64,000 nucleotides of DNA from Robiginitomaculum sp. (GTDB lineage Bacteria; Pseudomonadota; Alphaproteobacteria; Caulobacterales; Maricaulaceae), in the NCBI GenBank assembly GCA_002733805.1, contig NVXG01000003.1:7237-71236 (forward strand), in the 5' to 3' direction. The notes beneath the pieces were generated by a model, which saw only the letters and a program-made list of their open reading frames with translations, made no database searches and was not told the DNA's origin. This document shows positions 59,373-64,000 of the stretch, piece after piece. How positions within the stretch are numbered: the stretch's first letter is position 1; every line of letters begins with the position of its first letter. The translations under genes were made by a program, and so were the position numbers.

Positions 59373-62300
59373 TTGCAAGGTTTCAAAGAAAACCATGCAA
59401 TTCGGGACGCGAATTACGATTGGGTGGATCGCTTGGTTGTAGAAACAAATCAGTTTAACAGGCTACCGGTGCCGTGGATTTGCGCATTGGTGATTTTGTT
59501 ATGTTTGTTTCCCATATCAATGGCTACAGCCCAGCCAGCCACTGATTCTGATGCCGACAAAATAGCCAAAGCCCGTGCCGGGATTTCTGCGGCTAATGAA
59601 GCGGTCGAAAGTCGGCAAGCCAGCGTCAATGAAGCCAAAGCAGCCATGTCTGCGGCGCAAAGTGCTGTGGCACGAGCCGAGGGAAACCTCGATTTTCAGA
59701 GGCGGCGCGCGGGCAGTATCGTATCGGCCACCGAATACTTGACTGAGACCAGTGATGCCATTTCAGGCTTACGGCAGCAATTGAGCGCGTTGGATGATAC
59801 GCCGCAAAATGCCAGTCAGATTGATGTGCTGGAGCGTCAGATCAAAGCGGTTAGCCGTCAACTGTCTAGGCAGGCCACAGAGTATGCAAGTCGCAATATA
59901 CAGTCTTCACGAGAATTCGCCGCAGCAGAACAGGCAGTAAAACTTGCCAAACAAAAAGCCCGATCGGCTGAGGATCAATACAATCTGGATGATTCAGCAC
60001 TGGATGGCGCCAAACTGCAATTGACCAAACGCAACGAAAATTTGAGCGCCATACTGGCAAAGGCATCGGCCAATATGGCCAAGCAAGCGCCGGGCTTTGT
60101 CCGTGAAATAACCGTTACCCAAAATGGGAAAACCATGTACCAAGCCCGATGGGAAGAAGACGACACTTTGGGTAAAAAGATTAAACTTGCCATCAAGGAA
60201 CTGGAACGGGAAATCAAAGAGGTCAATCGGGTCCGTGTTTTGGTCAATACCGACATGGAGCTGTATCGGCGCGAGATCAATGTTGCCACGCAACAACTCA
60301 AATTATTGAATGAGGAACGAGGTTGGAACCAATCGGTTATTTTGTGGTCGGAGCGACTGTATTATTTTGGCGAGGTTGTGGCGTTGGCAGCTACCGGTGC
60401 TGGGATTGTCAGTGGTGTACGCGCCGCCACATTGGCTGCGGTTGAAGGCGGTACTGCGGTTACGGCTCGTTTTGTGGCGCGAGAAACGGTTCGGCAAACC
60501 GCCCTGCAACTTAGTTTTGGATCTTTGCCCAGCGTTCTGGAGTGGCCAGGCTTTGCTTTGCGCGGCAAAGCTTGGTTGCAGGCATCATCCAGTGTCCTGA
60601 CGGCTGAAAAAATGTTGCTTGCGTCGCGGGCGTGGGTCGAGCCGGTTGCGCTCATCGGAACGGCCTATCAGAATTATAGTACAGTCAAGGGTCTGGCCTC
60701 TTCACCTTCGACCCGCATTGCCGGTCGAAGAATGGGTTCCATCCAGCGTGAACTGGAGGTGGAAGTTGAACGCATTCGCCTATTCAAAAACCAGCGGTTG
60801 GACTTTATCGGTGCGCGCGAGGCACGAAGAGCCTACGCCTTGTCATCGGCTGAAATTATCCAGAAAGCCTATAACGCGCAGTATTCAATAATACGCAAGA
60901 AAGACAAAAGTTTCTGGCGCACCATAAAAGTAGGGAAGATTTTTACCTCGGACGCGGAGATCGCAGTTGCCTATGCGACGCTGGAAATCCTGCGATCTGA
61001 TGCCCAATTAAAAGCGGCCAGAGTCTATCTTGGATTGACCATTGATGAACGTAACAAGCTGGATGCAGCAATTCCAAAACTGCAGACCAGATTGCAAAAC
61101 ATGCGCGAGAAACTTCCCGGTGCGCCGGTGCGGGTCAAAAAGGTTTTACGGAACCGCTATGTAAAAATTGGGGATGAGATACAGGCAAATATCTCCATTG
61201 AATTTACCCAGGCCTTGCAAGAAAACCCGTTGGTTAAAATCGGTGCGGGAACTATTTCGAGACCGCCAGCCGGGGCAGATGATTCTGAAGGCCTGCCGTT
61301 ACCCGGACCAGACAAAGGTGCCGTGTTGGTTCAGATGAGCGGAAATGGCAAAAGCTGGTCTGGCACGTTTTATACCGCACCCCTGTCTGACATTGCCAAC
61401 AGCAATGACCCGATACAGATCGAGATAAACGCTAATGATTTGAATGATAGGGCGTTGGATGCCGATCCGCAAACAGCGGTCTTTGCCGAAGCTGGAGGAT
61501 GGGGGTTTTACGAATCCACGCCAGAGGGCAAGTCCCATGGCAATGGTGGCCCAGACAAATGGCATCACATCAATGGCATCTTTATGAAGGGCAGTAGTTA
61601 TGTCTTCGTCATAGATGCGTCTGGCTCGATGGATGAAAACAGTCGAATGGTGCAGGTGAAACGCAGCGCCCGGACATTTTTGTCTGCCATGGAAAAAGAC
61701 GACGAAGTCGCGATCTGGGCATTTTATGATTGCGGAAATATTTCCTTGGCGCAGGGGTTTACCCGCGACAAGAAAAAGGCACTCACCGTAATCAATGGCA
61801 TTGAGCCCAGCTCTGGCACGCCGTTGGCCGCAGCCATTGGCTTGGCTGGCGAATATTTGCTGACCAAAGCCCATTATGGCTCGCGCAGCCTGATTATCCT
61901 GTCAGATGGCGGGGAAAGCTGTAATGGCGATCCAGCTTCGGCCGCGGCACTATTTCGGCGACAGGTGCGAGTGTTGGGTAGTTTGGGGCAAAGTAATCCA
62001 GATGGCACCAAGCCACCAATGATGGGCCAACCGGTTGCGGGTGGCGCTGGCCCAGCCAATAACAACAAGCCTGCAAACTCGAATTCACCGTCTGGAGCCG
62101 GCGCAAGTGGTGATCCAAATGCGGTAGAGCCAGATCCCAAATTGGTGAAGGTGAAGTTGGCCGATATTGACGCTTGGGTGCTGGTGGAAACCGGCGGTAC
62201 GTCTTCGCCGATATTTGCGTTGCAGCGTACCCGGTATCATGAAACGGGCAAGGATGGTTCCTGCACGGCAGAGGTCACTCGGGAGACCTATTATGCCAGC

Positions 62301-62519
62301 TACACTTCGAGCGAAAACCCCGATAAATCGATCCGGGCGATTTGGCGAGTGAACCGCTCTCCTTCGCGGCGTCAATCCGTGGCCACAATCCAATGTGCAT
62401 CCGGCCAAAAACCCATGAATGCATTTCGCAAGAAATGGAAGTCGATCAAGGGTGTGACCGAACGGCAAGTCGGCGAGCAATTGGAGGCTCGGGTTCAAAC
62501 CTTGGCCAGAGGAGGGTAA
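59373..62519 (+). CDS. Large coiled-coil protein with von Willebrand A domain
   Basis: This protein of about 1048 residues has a TM/signal near residues 30-55 (PWICALVILLCLFPISMATAQ), a long Ala/Gln/Lys coiled coil (~60-250), a second helical region with a hydrophobic GVRAATLAAVEGG segment (~350), then a VWA domain with the MIDAS motif DASGSMDE at ~748 and a Pro/Asn-rich linker. No ATG precedes the signal; TTG 59373 or GTG 59424 are possible starts. It probably forms a surface or periplasmic scaffold. AGGAGG at its end serves the next gene. Confidence 0.75.
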   Translation: MQGFKENHAIRDANYDWVDRLVVETNQFNRLPVPWICALVILLCLFPISMATAQPATDSDADKIAKARAGISAANEAVESRQASVNEAKAAMSAAQSAVARAEGNLDFQRRRAGSIVSATEYLTETSDAISGLRQQLSALDDTPQNASQIDVLERQIKAVSRQLSRQATEYASRNIQSSREFAAAEQAVKLAKQKARSAEDQYNLDDSALDGAKLQLTKRNENLSAILAKASANMAKQAPGFVREITVTQNGKTMYQARWEEDDTLGKKIKLAIKELEREIKEVNRVRVLVNTDMELYRREINVATQQLKLLNEERGWNQSVILWSERLYYFGEVVALAATGAGIVSGVRAATLAAVEGGTAVTARFVARETVRQTALQLSFGSLPSVLEWPGFALRGKAWLQASSSVLTAEKMLLASRAWVEPVALIGTAYQNYSTVKGLASSPSTRIAGRRMGSIQRELEVEVERIRLFKNQRLDFIGAREARRAYALSSAEIIQKAYNAQYSIIRKKDKSFWRTIKVGKIFTSDAEIAVAYATLEILRSDAQLKAARVYLGLTIDERNKLDAAIPKLQTRLQNMREKLPGAPVRVKKVLRNRYVKIGDEIQANISIEFTQALQENPLVKIGAGTISRPPAGADDSEGLPLPGPDKGAVLVQMSGNGKSWSGTFYTAPLSDIANSNDPIQIEINANDLNDRALDADPQTAVFAEAGGWGFYESTPEGKSHGNGGPDKWHHINGIFMKGSSYVFVIDASGSMDENSRMVQVKRSARTFLSAMEKDDEVAIWAFYDCGNISLAQGFTRDKKKALTVINGIEPSSGTPLAAAIGLAGEYLLTKAHYGSRSLIILSDGGESCNGDPASAAALFRRQVRVLGSLGQSNPDGTKPPMMGQPVAGGAGPANNNKPANSNSPSGAGASGDPNAVEPDPKLVKVKLADIDAWVLVETGGTSSPIFALQRTRYHETGKDGSCTAEVTRETYYASYTSSENPDKSIRAIWRVNRSPSRRQSVATIQCASGQKPMNAFRKKWKSIKGVTERQVGEQLEARVQTLARGG

Positions 62520-62525
62520 GTGGAA

Positions 62526-64000
62526 ATGCGCGCACCAACCCTCCGAAGCTTTGTCTTTCCCCTATTGCTGGCTTGGGCCACCCTTGGGTTTATGGCCCCA
62601 GCACTGGCGCAAGATGTGCCGGAGACAACGGGTACAGCCTCTGAGCTTCCAGTCGCTGATGATCTGGAAACTATTGAGCTGGAAAGTGATGAGCCAACTG
62701 GGCCGGAAGCAGATGATCAAAGGCAATTTGCAAAATCCGCCGCTTTGTATTGGGATTTTGAGGTCAATCTGGCTGATGACACGGATGTTGACTGGGTACA
62801 TTTTTCGCTGATGCGTTCGGGTTTGTTATCGTTGATCCAAAAAAACGTCCGCTTGAGCCAACTGACTTTTGTTATGCAGGATGCAGCAGGAAATGAATTA
62901 AAATTGCCGGAACCTTATTGGCGCGGCGATGATCTGATCCACACATTTGCGGCCTTACCGATTGATTATTATTTACGAATTTCCGGCACTGGCTCAGAGA
63001 CACCCTACGTGTTGTTGTTGGATTTACTCAACGATACAGATGATTCAGAACCCAATGATACAGCGCAGACGGCTGTTCCAGCAACGGGCACTTACCAAGT
63101 CAATCGTCACAACACAGCTGATGAAGACTGGTTTGCTCTTGACTTGCAAGAGAGATCACGTCTGACCATTACGATTGGTCCAGAAGGGGCAGATCAGGGG
63201 TCTTTTAGTGCGACGCTAACCGACCCAGAAACGCAAGATCAGCAGAGTATGGATTTTTACAATACGCAATTCGCACAAGGAGAAGGCGGGCAGTTGGCGT
63301 TGATCGAATTGGATGCGGGCAAGGTATTGCTGCAATTAAGTGCGCCGCAAGTAGGACTAGGTAAGGCCCGGGTCCATTTTGACGTCCGGCCTGTCACTGA
63401 TCCTTTTGAGCCGAACGATCAGGTGCAAGATGCCAAACCATGGGCGCTCGGAGAGGTTTTGCAGGGCGTACAATTGATCCAAGGCGATGATGATTGGTTC
63501 TATATTGATATTGAACGCCCCGGCGAGTTGGGGATGGTAATCGGCGGAGACCTGACTCCATGGTTTGAAATAAGCCGGGCCGATGGTGAACCTGCATTGC
63601 TAGATTTTGCGTTTAAGGAAGGGCAGAGCGATCCGGCTACTGACAGCTATCTGACCCGTTACTATGGCGATGTAACACCGGGTCGGTATTTGGTGAAAAT
63701 ATCCGCCTCTCAATACCGTCTCAGCGAAATCCAATTGGCCTTATCTTTTGTCGAGGCCAATCAATCAGATATGGATACTAATTTCTTCATGATCGCACTC
63801 GACACCGACGAGGGCATTCTGAACCAGCTAAAAGAGGTGGCAAATCGCGGGGGTGGTGAGGTTCTGGCTGTGGAGGCCAATGATTTGAAGTTGGCGCTTT
63901 CGCTAGGCTCAGTGGTGGCCAAAACGCGCCACCGCAGTTTTGGTGTCGGACAATTTGCCCAAACCACTTTGAAATTGATGGCGGAAAAGAGCTTTCGAAT
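62526..64000 (+). CDS. Exported PPC-repeat protein, 3' partial
   Basis: The frame starts at ATG 62526 after AGGAGG (a GTG at 62520 is in frame) and stays open to the window end (491 codons). A signal peptide ends at PALAQ. Three PPC-like units with EPND and D-x-D-W-F marks are visible: DTDVDWVHFSL, DDSEPNDTAQTA...DEDWFALDL and PFEPNDQVQDA...DDDWFYIDI. The visible C-terminal part FMIALDTDEG may begin a further domain. It probably partners with the VWA protein upstream. Confidence 0.78.
   Translation, partial: MRAPTLRSFVFPLLLAWATLGFMAPALAQDVPETTGTASELPVADDLETIELESDEPTGPEADDQRQFAKSAALYWDFEVNLADDTDVDWVHFSLMRSGLLSLIQKNVRLSQLTFVMQDAAGNELKLPEPYWRGDDLIHTFAALPIDYYLRISGTGSETPYVLLLDLLNDTDDSEPNDTAQTAVPATGTYQVNRHNTADEDWFALDLQERSRLTITIGPEGADQGSFSATLTDPETQDQQSMDFYNTQFAQGEGGQLALIELDAGKVLLQLSAPQVGLGKARVHFDVRPVTDPFEPNDQVQDAKPWALGEVLQGVQLIQGDDDWFYIDIERPGELGMVIGGDLTPWFEISRADGEPALLDFAFKEGQSDPATDSYLTRYYGDVTPGRYLVKISASQYRLSEIQLALSFVEANQSDMDTNFFMIALDTDEGILNQLKEVANRGGGEVLAVEANDLKLALSLGSVVAKTRHRSFGVGQFAQTTLKLMAEKSFR

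Overview
The window looks like an alphaproteobacterial chromosome segment, probably an aquatic or soil aerobe. The evidence is the LPS gene order (DUF374 acyltransferase, waaA, lpxK, late acyltransferase) beside a DUF2093 gene, together with the style of the TonB receptors, lipoproteins and caa3-type CtaG. I cannot name a genus. The first ~6.4 kb reads as GC-richer core genome. From ~6.4 kb onward the sequence is AT-richer with accessory content; this is a visual impression, not a computed value. No transposase, integrase, rRNA, tRNA or CRISPR array was seen.

Layout: (1) 1-6.4 kb holds a partial BI-1 protein, DUF2093, an M23 peptidase, a tightly overlapping lipid A/Kdo operon on the minus strand, and a Cys-phosphatase. 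A decayed AtuA-like gene marks the boundary. (2) 6.6-30 kb is a large metal-homeostasis region. It has a Met-rich cupredoxin, a Zn/Cd/Pb ATPase with CtaG, a czcCBA-type RND operon headed by a membrane methyltransferase-family protein and a CxxC protein and ended by a PII-like protein, a Met/His-rich lipoprotein, a Cu ATPase, an outer-membrane barrel, two monohaem cytochromes, a CDF exporter, and a MerP/MerT-like operon. A CnrY/CnrX/CnrH-like metal-sensing sigma module follows. Three promoters carry MerR-type dyads although no merR gene is present. (3) 30.6-36.3 kb has two tandem DUF3604 genes, a parvulin-like protein and a HupE/UreJ protein. (4) 36.4-48.5 kb is catabolic/uptake: an OYE reductase, amidohydrolase, amidase, TPR-sulfotransferase, Lrp regulator and two TonB receptors. 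(5) 48.6-54.4 kb carries a TetR-headed gene set with an OvoA-like sulfoxide synthase lacking its methyltransferase domain, a divergent glutamine-synthetase-like protein, a class III aminotransferase and a BKACE enzyme, plus a MAPEG protein. (6) 54.9-59.3 kb repeats the DUF3604, parvulin-like, HupE module. (7) 59.4-64 kb has a long coiled-coil/VWA protein and the start of an exported PPC-like protein.

The two strongest candidates for undescribed biology are the twice-occurring DUF3604/parvulin/HupE module and the OvoA-like/GS-like operon. The metal region reads as one coordinated efflux and sensing island: MerR-type promoters drive the exporters in trans, and a CnrX-like sensor keeps the exact spacing of the known Ni/Co ligands.
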